From: Hyphomonadaceae bacterium UBA7672
GTDB taxonomy: Bacteria; Pseudomonadota; Alphaproteobacteria; Caulobacterales; Hyphomonadaceae
Length of the DNA stretch: 64,000 bases
Assembly (NCBI GenBank): GCA_002483135.1
Contig: DLHI01000035.1
Coordinates: 370,448-434,447 of the forward strand
Direction: 5' to 3'
Of the stretch, positions 26,845 through 35,575 are shown one piece after another. Positions within the stretch are counted from its first letter, which is position 1. Every line of letters starts with the position of its first letter. The notes beneath the pieces were generated by a model. That model saw only the letters and a list, made by a program, of their open reading frames with translations, ran no database searches and had not been told where the DNA came from. Both the position numbers and the translations under genes were made by a program.

Positions 26845-27366
26845 TCATACTGTCGTCATATGGAAATTGCGGACCTGACGCGACCATTCGTGGATGAGAG
26901 TCGTCATTCTCTCCGCACCGGCCTCGAGGTTCTGCGTCGTTGAAAACTCATGGATGAACACGCTGCCGACGCCACGATCGAAAATCCCGCCGACGACGCC
27001 GCTCTCTGCAAACACCAGCATGGGTACGCCAAGGGAATAGAGGATACCCGCTTCCAGCTGGTTCCAGGCAGAGGGCCAATGCGTCTCAACCCGGGTGCGA
27101 CGCCATTCGCTGTCGGGGAAAAGAACAGTGTCATTCGCGCTGGCCTGGCGGAACCCCAGGATCAACCCGCCGGAACAACGCCGCGCGAGCTGGTAGACTT
27201 CTCCGAGCGGCGACTGGCGCGGACAATCGCTGCGCCCAACCGTTCTCGGCTCAAGTCGCATCTACTGGAGCGATTTTTCAACGCTGGCGCATAGGCCCGC
27301 TTGTGCCGGGCTCAACCGGTTTGGCATCGACACAAAGACGGGAACGACTGCCAACTCCATCCCCAT
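26845..27366 (-). pseudogene. Nucleotide-processing (NDT/TIR-like) enzyme gene interrupted by an in-frame amber codon
   Basis: The intact downstream part (26845-27261, 138 residues) contains SPLGEVYQLARRCSGGLILG and WNQLEAGILYSLGVPMLVFAE. These resemble nucleoside 2-deoxyribosyltransferase/TIR-like folds in which a Glu on the helix is catalytic. It lacks the first strand. Reading the same frame upstream gives MGMELAVVPVFVSMPNRLSP and 14 more codons before TAG at 27262-27264, exactly the missing opening strand, after which the domain continues without a shift. So this is one ~173-codon gene broken by a point stop, or one read through, or a sequencing error. It is co-oriented with the RyR gene 203 bp downstream. 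Family assignment is tentative. Confidence 0.6.
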
Positions 27367-27425
27367 CGCTCGCAAGGATAGTGGAGCACGATGCTGGAGG
27401 TGTCACCGCAACCGCGGGTAGGGCC

Positions 27426-27653
27426 TCAGGCCACGCGGCGCAGCGTGAAGCCCTTCGGTCTTGGCGTCTCGGCGGCTTCGGAGATTTCGTGGAACGTGGT
27501 GCGCACGTCGAGGCCGAACGTGTCGAGCGCGTTCATTGCCGCTTCGAGGTCGGCGAGGGCGATCCGCCACACCGGCACGCCGTCGATGCGCTCGTCGGCG
27601 TCTTCTCCAAGTAGCGCGCAGTAACGCCGGGCAAGCTGCTCATATGAAGTCAT
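27426..27653 (-). CDS. Small hypothetical protein (75 aa)
   Basis: A 75-residue frame starts at ATG 27653 with AGGGA eight bases upstream. The product (MTSYEQLARRYCALLGEDAD at the start, ending PRPKGFTLRRVA) is soluble and predicted helical, with no recognised domain. Codon use fits the region, and the frame ends just before the convergent double-TetR gene's leader. I cannot assign a function. It lies 60 bp upstream of the broken nucleotide-enzyme gene on the same strand. Confidence 0.5.
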   Translation of the reverse strand: MTSYEQLARRYCALLGEDADERIDGVPVWRIALADLEAAMNALDTFGLDVRTTFHEISEAAETPRPKGFTLRRVA

Positions 27654-27829
27654 GGTGGCCATCCCTGATGGGTCCACGAAACATGGCGCAAGCCTCAAGC
27701 CAGAAGCCTGAGTTTTTCGTTAATGTTGAGTTCACCCTGGCGAAAACTCGCCTGATCGCTGATTCCGGACGCGAAAATTCCCCTTTATCCAGCTTCACAG
27801 TGACGGGTGGCTGGGGGCATGCTCCCCGC

Positions 27830-29092
27830 GTGTCGAACCCGAAGACCCAGATCGAAACGCGCGACGCTCCTAATCGGGACGCCCCCGCGCCGCATGGGTC
27901 CGACCGGTTCGAGCGTCGGCGCGCCGATATCGTTGCCGCCGCCATCCCGGTTCTTAATGGTCAGGGCTTCAAGGGGATGCGGCTCACTGCGGTCGCCGAG
28001 CTGATCGGCCTGCGCGCCACGGGCGTCACCTATTATTTCCCCCGCAAGGAAGAGCTTGCCGTCGCCTGTCTTGAGTCGGGATTTACAATTCTCAACGATC
28101 TGGCCGCCGAAGCAGAACGCGAGGCCGACGCCGGGGCTCGGATCACGCGGCTGATCGCGCTCTTCGTCGCCCGTGATGCTGACGTCCGACAGGGCAAGGC
28201 CGTACCGCTTGCCTCATTCGCCGCGATCCGCGCGCTGGAGGGGGAGCATCGTGACCGGGTGGCCGAAGGCTACACCCGGATGTTCCGCCGCGTGCGCAAC
28301 CTGCTGGCGTCCCCTGAACTGGAGCCCATGGACCAGGTCGACCGCACCATTCGTACGCTGATCCTGCTCGAACAGTTGTTCTGGGCGATGAGTTGGCTGG
28401 GCGATTTCGACATCGAGGAGTATCCGCGCCTCGCCGCGCGCATGGCCGACATCGCGCTCAATGGCCTGGCGCCGTCTGCGCTTGATGCCCCGCTGCCGGC
28501 GCTGGATGCGCCGGGCGCGGCGGCGGAGCGCGATGAGTCAAAGGAAAGCTTCCTCAAGGCGGCGACGCTGCAGATCAACGCGCATGGCTATCGCGGGGCG
28601 TCAGTGGATCGCATCTCGGCGAGCCTCAACCTCACCAAGGGCGCCTTCTATCATCACAACGAGGCGAAGGACGATCTCGTCGCCGCCTGCTTCCGCCGCT
28701 CGTTCGCCATGATGCGCGATACCCAGGTGAAGGCCCGCGATCTCGCAGAGTCCGAGGCGCGCCGGCTCGCGGCCGCCGTGGAGACCCTGATCCGCTTCCA
28801 GCTCGGACCCGAGGGCCCCTTGCTGCGCACGTCCGTGCTGTCCTCGATGCCGTCCGAGCACAAGGCCGAGATCATCGGCCACTCTTACCGTATCAGCCGG
28901 CAGTTCGCGTCCATGGTTGTCGACGGTATCACCGACGGCTCCGGCCGTTCGGTCGATCCCATGGTGGCTGGGGCCATGATCCACGCCGCCATCAACATCG
29001 CCTCCGATGCCCGCGCGCTGAAGATGGCGCAGGAGCCAGACCTCGTCGCCCGCTTCGTCCGCGCGGTATTCGCCGGCTTCCTGGCCGTGTGA
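27830..29092 (+). CDS. Double TetR regulator: two TetR DNA-binding domains in one chain
   Basis: I place the start at GTG 27830 (420 residues); the frame stays open further upstream, so the start is uncertain. The first TetR unit (about 20-215) has RRADIVAAAIPVLNGQGFKG and IGLRATGVTYYFPRKEEL. A Pro/Ala-rich linker leads to a second complete unit from about 240 with FLKAATLQINAHGYRGASVD and LNLTKGAFYHHNEAKDDLVA. Ordinary TetR proteins are ~200 residues with one such domain and work as dimers; here a single chain holds two. It could act as an intramolecular pseudo-dimer or bridge two sites. Its targets are unknown. It is followed by ~350 bp without genes. Confidence 0.82.
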   Translation: MSNPKTQIETRDAPNRDAPAPHGSDRFERRRADIVAAAIPVLNGQGFKGMRLTAVAELIGLRATGVTYYFPRKEELAVACLESGFTILNDLAAEAEREADAGARITRLIALFVARDADVRQGKAVPLASFAAIRALEGEHRDRVAEGYTRMFRRVRNLLASPELEPMDQVDRTIRTLILLEQLFWAMSWLGDFDIEEYPRLAARMADIALNGLAPSALDAPLPALDAPGAAAERDESKESFLKAATLQINAHGYRGASVDRISASLNLTKGAFYHHNEAKDDLVAACFRRSFAMMRDTQVKARDLAESEARRLAAAVETLIRFQLGPEGPLLRTSVLSSMPSEHKAEIIGHSYRISRQFASMVVDGITDGSGRSVDPMVAGAMIHAAINIASDARALKMAQEPDLVARFVRAVFAGFLAV

Positions 29093-29446
29093 GCGGAAGA
29101 CTTTCCGACACCTGCGATGCCCAGCGCCTTGAATTCACAGCGACACGAAAAATAGTTTTCCCCGTCCCCCGCAACCTGACCGAATATGGTCTGGTCGCTC
29201 CGCACGGAGGCCAGTCGGTACACCTGTCTGACGGGGAGCGATGCGGTCGTGGAAACACGTTCGCGGGGACGCGGAACATCCGCCCACCACGGACTACGGA
29301 CTACGAGCTACCCGGCGTCGCCCTGAAAAGCTGCGCCACACACGCGGATCGTTCCGCGTCCCCGGCCTCCATCTCTTCCTGGAGCCAGACCACAGCATCC
29401 CAGGCGGCCACCGAGCCGGCCTGACAGAGTGCTCACGCCATCTTCA
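29093..29446. other. Gene-free stretch after the double TetR gene
   Basis: No convincing reading frame, RNA gene or repeat family is visible here. The frames that exist are short, lack ribosome-binding sites and have poor codon use. A small local direct repeat (GGACTAC twice around 29289-29302) is the only pattern. The right edge holds the terminator of the TonB receptor gene. Confidence 0.5.
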
Positions 29447-29451
29447 TTGCC

Positions 29452-29485
29452 AAAACAAAAACGCCGGCCCCGTGAAGGGCCGGCG
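29452..29485 (-). terminator. Rho-independent terminator of the TonB receptor gene
   Basis: On the minus strand a perfect nine-base stem CGCCGGCCC/GGGCCGGCG with a six-base loop is followed by a T-rich run (GTTTTTGTTTTGG). It lies 26 bp past the receptor stop codon. Confidence 0.85.
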
Positions 29486-29511
29486 CTGATGTGGTCTTCC
29501 GGTCCGAGGGA

Positions 29512-32187
29512 CTAGAAGTGGACCTGCAGTTCCACGCCGTACATGCGCGGCAGGGTGGGCGTGTAGCCCTGGTAGATCTGGTTGTTCTGCGTCACGTCCA
29601 GCGAGCGGCGACGGAACGCCGTGGCGGCGTCGTAGCCTTCCTCGTCGAATGCGTTACGCACCCAGCCGATGACCGTGAACATGCCCTCGCCGTCATTCCA
29701 GATCAGGCGCGCGTCGGTCTGCGCGAAGTCCGGCGTGAAGGTGAGCGGGTCGTTGAAGATGGTCGTCGTGAACTTGTCGCGCCAGTAGTAGCTGAGCGAC
29801 GGCATCAGGGTCGAACCGTCGGCGAAGTTGAACATGTAGGCGACGTTGAGCGCCACCTTGTTCTCCGGCGATTGCGGCAGGACGTTGCCTTCCACGCTCT
29901 GCGCGGCGGTCGTCGAACCAACGGCCGGGCAGCTTGCGGGCTGGTCCGGACCGGCCGGTTGCGTCGGCGGCGTGCAGAGGTTGTTCACGTAGAAGCCGCT
30001 CTCGGTGATCTCCGGCTTCAGCCACGCATAGGTCGCGCGAATCGTCAGGTCGTCGATCGGGTTCCAGGTCGACTCGACCTCGAAGCCGGTCGTCTGGACT
30101 TTCGGCATGTTGACGAAGCCGCTGTAGGCGAGCGCGGGGCCTTCACCATCCGGGTCGATCGACAGCGGAACCTGCACGTCCTTGTAGTCGTACAGGAACG
30201 CCGCGAAGTTGGCCGTCAGGCCCCACTCCGGAACTTCCTGTTTCCAGCCGAGTTCGTAGGCGTCGACCGTTTCAGCGTCCGTCATTGGCAGCGGGGCCAT
30301 GTCGGTGGCGTTGAAGCCGCCCGTCTTGTAGCCGCGGCTGTACTTGGCGAACAGCATCGTGTCGTCCCACGGGCGGTATTCGAGGCCGGCCGTGCCGGTC
30401 CAAGCGTCCCACTCGTTCTCCAGCAGACGCTCGGCGTTGCCGGTCGTGGCGTTGTAGGTCACGCCCGAAGGGTTCAGCGCAGTCGCGCTGGTCACGCCCG
30501 GCTGCGGCCCCGGAACCGACGAAGCGCCGTTCCAGATGGCACGGGTCACGTCGGCATACGGAGCGCCGCACTGCAGGTAACAGAACAGGCGAGCCTGTTC
30601 CTGGATGTGCTTGTTGTCGATCGAGTAGCGGATGCCGACGGTGGTCTTGAACTGGTCGTTGATCTCCCAGTCAGCCTGCGCATAGGCGCCGTACGAGTTG
30701 TTGTTGCCGATGTTGTTGGTGAACGAGAAGATCCGCTCCGGGTTCGGAGCAGCCAGACCGATGAAGTTGTAGGCGGCGCCAAGGGCAATCACGCCAGGTG
30801 CGTTCGCGAGCGGCTCGTTCTTGTAGTAGGTTGTGACGGGCTGCTTGAAGTTCTCCTGGTAGGCATAGATGCCAGCGATCCACTGCACCGGGCCTTCGTG
30901 CGTCGAGATGAAGTTCACCTCGTTCGAGAAGAAGGCGCGGTTCTCGTTGTAGCGCAGGGTCTGCGACGGGAAGATCGTCCGAGTCGCCGAACCTGGCGTT
31001 CCGATCCCAACCGGCGTGCCCCCAGCTGTGGAGTTATAGGTGATGGACGTGACCGGTGTGGCGTCCTGATCGTCCGTCAGCACATAATTGTAGTAAATGT
31101 ACCCGCCCAGATACTTGATGTCGAAGCCCGGGGCTTCATAGACCATCTCTAGCGCGAAATCGTCATAAGCGTCGAGCTTGGCGCTACGAGCCTGGCAGGA
31201 GTTAACAGCGTTCCGGTCGGTCAGCGCTGGGTTCTGAGTGGTCGAGCCGCACTGGGTGTAGCCGATCAGCGAAACGCCGCCGCCAGCCGGGCCTATGCCA
31301 TTGCCGAAGGCCCAAGTCTGGTTGGGGCCGGTCGAGCCCGTGGAGGCAAGGCCGCCCCACGAGTTGACGTCATACGGCGCCAGGTTGTTCGGCGTTGTGC
31401 GACCGCCCGGAGGGCCGGCGCTGTCGTAACGGCCGGTCGTGTACTTCGTCCACCAGGAGAAGTTGTCGCCGAGCATGCCGTCGAGCTGGATTTCGGCGTT
31501 CCAGTTGTTGATGTTGTAGCCTTCGGTTTCGCCGGTGCCGTAGTTGTAGAAGACGCCTTCGTCGCGCACTTCCTTCACGGCGACCACGCGACCGCGCAGC
31601 GCGTCTTCCATGATCGGGCCCGACAGGGAGAAGCCGACCTTGTTCTGCTCGTAGTTGCCCGCGCCGATGACGAATTCGCCACGGAAGTCATCCGTCGGGC
31701 GCTTCGAAACGATGTTCAGCGCGCCGCCGATCGAGTTGCGGCCGTAGAGCGTGCCCTGCGGGCCGCGCAGCACTTCGATACGGTCGACGAACAGGTTGTC
31801 GCGGCCGGCGATGGAGGCGAACGACTGGTAGATGCCGTCGGTGTAGTTGGCCACGCCCGGTTCGGCGCCGAAGTTGTTCGTGTTGCGGCCGATGCCGCGC
31901 AGTGTGACGCGCTCGTTGCCGGCGGTGTAGGACAGGCCCGGCGTGAGGTTGGTCAGGTCGGTGATCGAGCGGATGCCGAGCTCATCGCGCATCTCGGACG
32001 TGACGGCCGTCACGGCGATGGCGGTGTCCTGGACCGTCTCTTCACGCTTGTTGGCGGTGATGACGACGACGTCGCGGCCGGTGTCCTGATCGTCTTGCGG
32101 ACCAGCGACGGGCTCCTGAGCAAAGGCGGGCATGGCAATGCCAAGCGCGACAAGGCTCACCAATGAAATACGATTCAACTGCGCCAT
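29512..32187 (-). CDS. TonB-dependent receptor
   Basis: The 891-residue outer-membrane protein has a signal peptide ending AFAQ (residue ~24), a TonB-box-like DVVVITA, and a plug domain (about 50-160) with TNLTPGLSY, RGIGRNTNNFG and VLRGPQGTLYGRNSIGGALN. A 22-strand barrel ends in YGVELQVHF with the expected terminal Phe. It takes up a ligand using proton-motive force through TonB. The IAVTAVT and RPTDDF plug variant is typical of the large receptor group in Caulobacterales/Sphingomonads whose ligands (siderophores, carbohydrates, aromatic or other nutrients) are mostly unknown. No transport or catabolic partner lies beside it. Confidence 0.95.
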   Translation of the reverse strand: MAQLNRISLVSLVALGIAMPAFAQEPVAGPQDDQDTGRDVVVITANKREETVQDTAIAVTAVTSEMRDELGIRSITDLTNLTPGLSYTAGNERVTLRGIGRNTNNFGAEPGVANYTDGIYQSFASIAGRDNLFVDRIEVLRGPQGTLYGRNSIGGALNIVSKRPTDDFRGEFVIGAGNYEQNKVGFSLSGPIMEDALRGRVVAVKEVRDEGVFYNYGTGETEGYNINNWNAEIQLDGMLGDNFSWWTKYTTGRYDSAGPPGGRTTPNNLAPYDVNSWGGLASTGSTGPNQTWAFGNGIGPAGGGVSLIGYTQCGSTTQNPALTDRNAVNSCQARSAKLDAYDDFALEMVYEAPGFDIKYLGGYIYYNYVLTDDQDATPVTSITYNSTAGGTPVGIGTPGSATRTIFPSQTLRYNENRAFFSNEVNFISTHEGPVQWIAGIYAYQENFKQPVTTYYKNEPLANAPGVIALGAAYNFIGLAAPNPERIFSFTNNIGNNNSYGAYAQADWEINDQFKTTVGIRYSIDNKHIQEQARLFCYLQCGAPYADVTRAIWNGASSVPGPQPGVTSATALNPSGVTYNATTGNAERLLENEWDAWTGTAGLEYRPWDDTMLFAKYSRGYKTGGFNATDMAPLPMTDAETVDAYELGWKQEVPEWGLTANFAAFLYDYKDVQVPLSIDPDGEGPALAYSGFVNMPKVQTTGFEVESTWNPIDDLTIRATYAWLKPEITESGFYVNNLCTPPTQPAGPDQPASCPAVGSTTAAQSVEGNVLPQSPENKVALNVAYMFNFADGSTLMPSLSYYWRDKFTTTIFNDPLTFTPDFAQTDARLIWNDGEGMFTVIGWVRNAFDEEGYDAATAFRRRSLDVTQNNQIYQGYTPTLPRMYGVELQVHF

Positions 32188-32288
32188 GCGCGCCTACCTC
32201 CAAATGTGCGTGTGCTCCCGCGGCGCTCTCATTTTTAAGGCTTTTGAGCGACGACGTTTCCGCTACGATAGCGCGGAATCGCATGCTG

Positions 32289-32317
32289 AATTTGCGGTTT
32301 GCTTACTTCAGCGTCAA
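32289..32317 (-). promoter_or_regulatory. Possible sigma-70 promoter of the TonB receptor gene
   Basis: On the minus strand TTGACG (32312-32317) and CAAATT (32289-32294) are 17 bases apart, about 100 bp before the receptor start. The -35 is good and the -10 is weak, so this is only a candidate. Confidence 0.3.
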
Positions 32318-32355
32318 CTCGAATATCTGTCGCAGACGCAAAGATTTCCTCGTTT

Positions 32356-32369
32356 TGTCTTTAAAGACA
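32356..32369. promoter_or_regulatory. Perfect 14-base palindrome upstream of the TonB receptor gene
   Basis: TGTCTTTAAAGACA is fully self-complementary and sits about 170 bp upstream of the receptor start, about 40 bp behind the candidate -35. It could be an activator or repressor site. The rest of 32188-32503 (316 bp, between the receptor and hrpB, both on the minus strand) holds no gene I can support. Confidence 0.4.
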
Positions 32370-32503
32370 CGCTTTTTGCCGCGAGAGCGCAATGCCCGCC
32401 ATCACACAACAATGACGTAAACTTGTGTGTTTCGAATCATCGGTATGAGCGCCCCAGCGGCAACTTCCGCAGCGTCCAAATGGCTTATTCTGACGTCTGG
32501 TAC

Positions 32504-34960
32504 TCACGTTCCGCGCGGCTTTGCCCTATGTGTGGGGCTCGCGGACGCTGGGTCATCCGGCCAGTCGTGCTTGGGGTAGCGCCCCCGCATATCCTTGCGC
32601 ATGTCGTGGTAACCGCCGCGCCAGAAGGCAGGTATGTCGCGCGTGGTCGCGACCGGGCGCATTGCGGGCGAGAGCAGCGAGAGGGTTAAAGGAATCCTTC
32701 CGTCGCCGATCGTGGGATGGACGGCCACGCCGTACACCTGCTGCACCTTGCACGAGACCGTTGGGCCGCCTTCGGACACGTAGTCGATGTCGAGCGTCTG
32801 GCCCGATGGCGGCGTCCAGCGCAGCGGGGCGAGGCGCGCAAGGTCGCGCGGCAGCGGCCAGTCGAGCAGCGTAAGAGCTGCATCCACGAGTTGCCCACCG
32901 CCAAGCTTTTCGAGCGCGGCAGGCTCATTCAGCAGCGGCCCAAGCCAGTCATCCATCCGGTCGAGCATCATCGCGCGGAAGTCCGCCGGCCACGGCTCGC
33001 CGAATGTGCGCGACATCAGATCGACGCGCGCGACCAGCGTGTCGAGCGCATCACCGCCGCGCAGGATGGCGAGGCCGCGCGTCCTCACCGCGTCGAGCAG
33101 GGCGGCGCGCACGAGATCGGGAGATGGTGCGGGAAGCGGGGCTTCCTCCAGGATGATGGCGCCGAGCCGCCGTGTGCGGCGCGCGCGCACTCGGCCCGAC
33201 TCCGGATCGTACTCGGCGCGCTCGGTTGTTTCGACGGCGCCGGAGGCCAGCGCCTGATCTTCGGTCAATTGCGCCGCGAGCGTGATACGCAGGTCAGGCC
33301 CCGAGCCGGTCATATCGGCGACGGCGAGCCATTCGGCACGTGCGAGCGGGTCGGTCTCGTCCAGCATGGCGCCGCGTCCGCCGGAAAGGACGAAGCGCCC
33401 CGGCGCTTGTCCTCGCGAGCGCGCGATGCGTTCGGGGAAGGCGCGCGCGAGGATGGAAGCGCTTGAAGCGGGTGTTGAGCTTGTGGCGCCGCCTGCAAGG
33501 CGCGCCCAGCGTTGCGCGAGATCGCGCATAGCCTTGCCGCGCGGACCGTTGTCGCTTCTGAAGCGGCGCAACCGGTCGTCGAGATCACTGGAGCGCCCGC
33601 CAAGATCGCGCTCACTCATGATCGCTGCAATGTCGGCGGCGAGTTGGGCATGCCCCGAGGCCGCGCCCTGCAGCACCATCATCGCCAGGCGCGGCGGCAG
33701 CGGCAGTTCGCCGATGCGTTTGCCGAATGGCGAGATTTCGCCCGATGCGGTAAGTGCGCCGCCAGAAACAAGCGCTGCCTGCGCCGCGCGCCATGGCGCC
33801 TCACGCGGCGGGTTCAGCCAGCGCAGATCGGCGGGCGATTTGGCGCCCCAGCGGGCGATGTCGAGCGCAAGGCCTGAGAGGTCCGCATTATCGATCTCGG
33901 GCGAGGGGGAGGCTGCGAACCCGCGCATCTCGGCCTCGCGCCAGAGGCGGTAGCACACGCCCGGACCCGTGCGGCCGGCGCGGCCGCGCCGCTGGTCCGC
34001 GTTGGCGACCGAGACGCGGATGGTCTCGAGGCGCGAGACGCCAAGACCCGGATCGAAGCGCGGCACGCGTGCAAAGCCAGCGTCGATGACAACGCGTACG
34101 CCTTCGATGGTGATGGCGCTTTCTGCGATGTCGGTGGCGATCACGACCTTACGTTTGCCCGGCGGTGCGGGCGAGATCGCGGCGTTCTGCTCCTGAGGCG
34201 TCAGCGCGCCGTAGAGCGGCGTGATCAGCACATCGTCCGGCACGTTGCCGATGCGGTCGGCCGTGCGCGTGATCTCTGCAACGCCCGGCAGGAAGGCGAG
34301 GATCGAGCCGTCCTCTTCCTGCAACGCCTTGCGGATGGCGGCGGCGACCTGCTCGTCGAGGCGGCCGCGTGCGTCATAGCCGAGATAGCGTGTCTCCACT
34401 GGCCAGGCGCGGCCAAGGCTTTCGATCAGCGGTCCATCGAAGAAGGCGCGCGTCAGGTCCGCCGGCAACGTCGCGGACATGAGGACGATGCGCAGGTCCT
34501 CGCGCAGCACCGCCTGTGCATCGAGCGCGAAGGCGAGGCCTTCGTCCGCGTCGAGCGAGCGTTCGTGGAATTCGTCGAACAGCACGCCGGCGACGCCTTC
34601 GAGCGCCGGGTCCGACAGGATCATGCGGCTGAACACGCCTTCGGTTACGACTTCGACACGGCTGTCCTTCGACGTGCGAACATCAAGGCGCGAGCGCAGA
34701 CCGATGGTCTGACCAACTCTTTCGCCCAAGCTGGCGGCCATTCGTTCTGCGGCGGCCCGCGCGGCGATACGGCGGGGCTCGACGAGGATGAGCTTGCGGC
34801 CGTCCAGCCAGGGCTGGTCGAGCAGGGCGAGCGGCACCCGTGTCGTCTTGCCCGCGCCGGGCGGGGCGGAGATGACGAGGCGCACGCCGGTCCGCAGCTC
34901 AGCCCGGATCGGCTCGATAACGTCTTCGATGGGAAGATCGGTTGGCGCGAGCATGGCCAC
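32504..34960 (-). CDS. hrpB: ATP-dependent RNA helicase HrpB
   Basis: The 818-residue DExH-box helicase has all core motifs: Walker A APPGAGKTTRVP near residue 35, DEFHERSLDADEG, SATLP, and motif VI QRRGRAGRTGPG. The HrpB-specific C-terminal region then ends with PFWRGGYHDMRKDMRGRYPKHDWP, a highly diagnostic tail for HrpB. It is a cytoplasmic NTPase with nonspecific roles in RNA metabolism. The length equals the family norm. It is followed on the minus strand by ~316 bp of gene-free DNA and preceded by mntP with only seven bases between mntP's stop and this ATG. Confidence 0.95.
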   Translation of the reverse strand: MAMLAPTDLPIEDVIEPIRAELRTGVRLVISAPPGAGKTTRVPLALLDQPWLDGRKLILVEPRRIAARAAAERMAASLGERVGQTIGLRSRLDVRTSKDSRVEVVTEGVFSRMILSDPALEGVAGVLFDEFHERSLDADEGLAFALDAQAVLREDLRIVLMSATLPADLTRAFFDGPLIESLGRAWPVETRYLGYDARGRLDEQVAAAIRKALQEEDGSILAFLPGVAEITRTADRIGNVPDDVLITPLYGALTPQEQNAAISPAPPGKRKVVIATDIAESAITIEGVRVVIDAGFARVPRFDPGLGVSRLETIRVSVANADQRRGRAGRTGPGVCYRLWREAEMRGFAASPSPEIDNADLSGLALDIARWGAKSPADLRWLNPPREAPWRAAQAALVSGGALTASGEISPFGKRIGELPLPPRLAMMVLQGAASGHAQLAADIAAIMSERDLGGRSSDLDDRLRRFRSDNGPRGKAMRDLAQRWARLAGGATSSTPASSASILARAFPERIARSRGQAPGRFVLSGGRGAMLDETDPLARAEWLAVADMTGSGPDLRITLAAQLTEDQALASGAVETTERAEYDPESGRVRARRTRRLGAIILEEAPLPAPSPDLVRAALLDAVRTRGLAILRGGDALDTLVARVDLMSRTFGEPWPADFRAMMLDRMDDWLGPLLNEPAALEKLGGGQLVDAALTLLDWPLPRDLARLAPLRWTPPSGQTLDIDYVSEGGPTVSCKVQQVYGVAVHPTIGDGRIPLTLSLLSPAMRPVATTRDIPAFWRGGYHDMRKDMRGRYPKHDWPDDPASASPTHRAKPRGT

Positions 34961-34967
34961 GGACCTA

Positions 34968-35543
34968 TCAGCCGAAGGCGCGATGGTCGATCAGCACCTT
35001 CGCCCCGATCAAGATCAGGATCAGGCCGCCGACGATCTCGGCCTGCGACCCGATGGCGCTCGCGCCCGCTCGGCCGATCATCACGCCGAGGAATGACATC
35101 GCGAACGTCACAAGCCCAATGGTGATGACGCTGACCAGAACCGGCGCATCAAGCGCCGGCAGCGTGATGCCCGCAGCGGCGGCGTCGATGCTGACCGCGA
35201 CGGCGAGCGTGATGAGGACCCAGCCACGCGCGGGCCTTTCCTTTCCCGGATCGCTTTCCGTGTCGGGTGGCTCCTTCTTGAATCCCTCATAGGTCATCTT
35301 GCCGCCCACGATGGCGAGCAGGACGAAGGCGATCCAGTGGTCGATGCTGGCGATCATGTCGACGAACAGCTGGCCCAGGGCCCAGCCGATCAGCGGGGCT
35401 ATGGCCTGCGCAAGACCGAAAGCAAGGGCGATGATCAGCGCGCTGCGCAGCGGATTCTGGCGTGCAACCGCACCCTGTCCCAGCGCGACGGCGAAGGCGT
35501 CTGCGGCGAGGCCAAATGCGAGAAGTATGAGGGCGATCGACAT
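34968..35543 (-). CDS. mntP: Manganese efflux pump MntP
   Basis: The 191-residue protein (ATG 35543) has six predicted membrane helices and opens MSIALILLAFGLAADAFAVALG, the MntP/DUF204 signature with the intramembrane Asp. The second half repeats the pattern with VSIDAAAAGITL, as expected for the internal duplication. It exports Mn2+ from the cytoplasm. Its start lies 32 bp after the upstream methyltransferase stop, so the two may be cotranscribed. I see no yybP-ykoY-type leader in the short gap. Confidence 0.92.
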   Translation of the reverse strand: MSIALILLAFGLAADAFAVALGQGAVARQNPLRSALIIALAFGLAQAIAPLIGWALGQLFVDMIASIDHWIAFVLLAIVGGKMTYEGFKKEPPDTESDPGKERPARGWVLITLAVAVSIDAAAAGITLPALDAPVLVSVITIGLVTFAMSFLGVMIGRAGASAIGSQAEIVGGLILILIGAKVLIDHRAFG

Positions 35544-35575
35544 GGCGGCGGCGTTAGCAGGCGCGGCGGTCAGGT

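Noticed and set aside
29089..29424. Possible 111-codon gene after the double TetR gene
   Set aside because: No ribosome-binding site, atypical Ser/Thr/Arg composition and no conserved feature.
29491..31152. Plus-strand open frame (553 codons) over the TonB receptor
   Set aside because: A shadow of the receptor gene; composition is Arg/Val-rich with no domain and it begins inside the terminator region.
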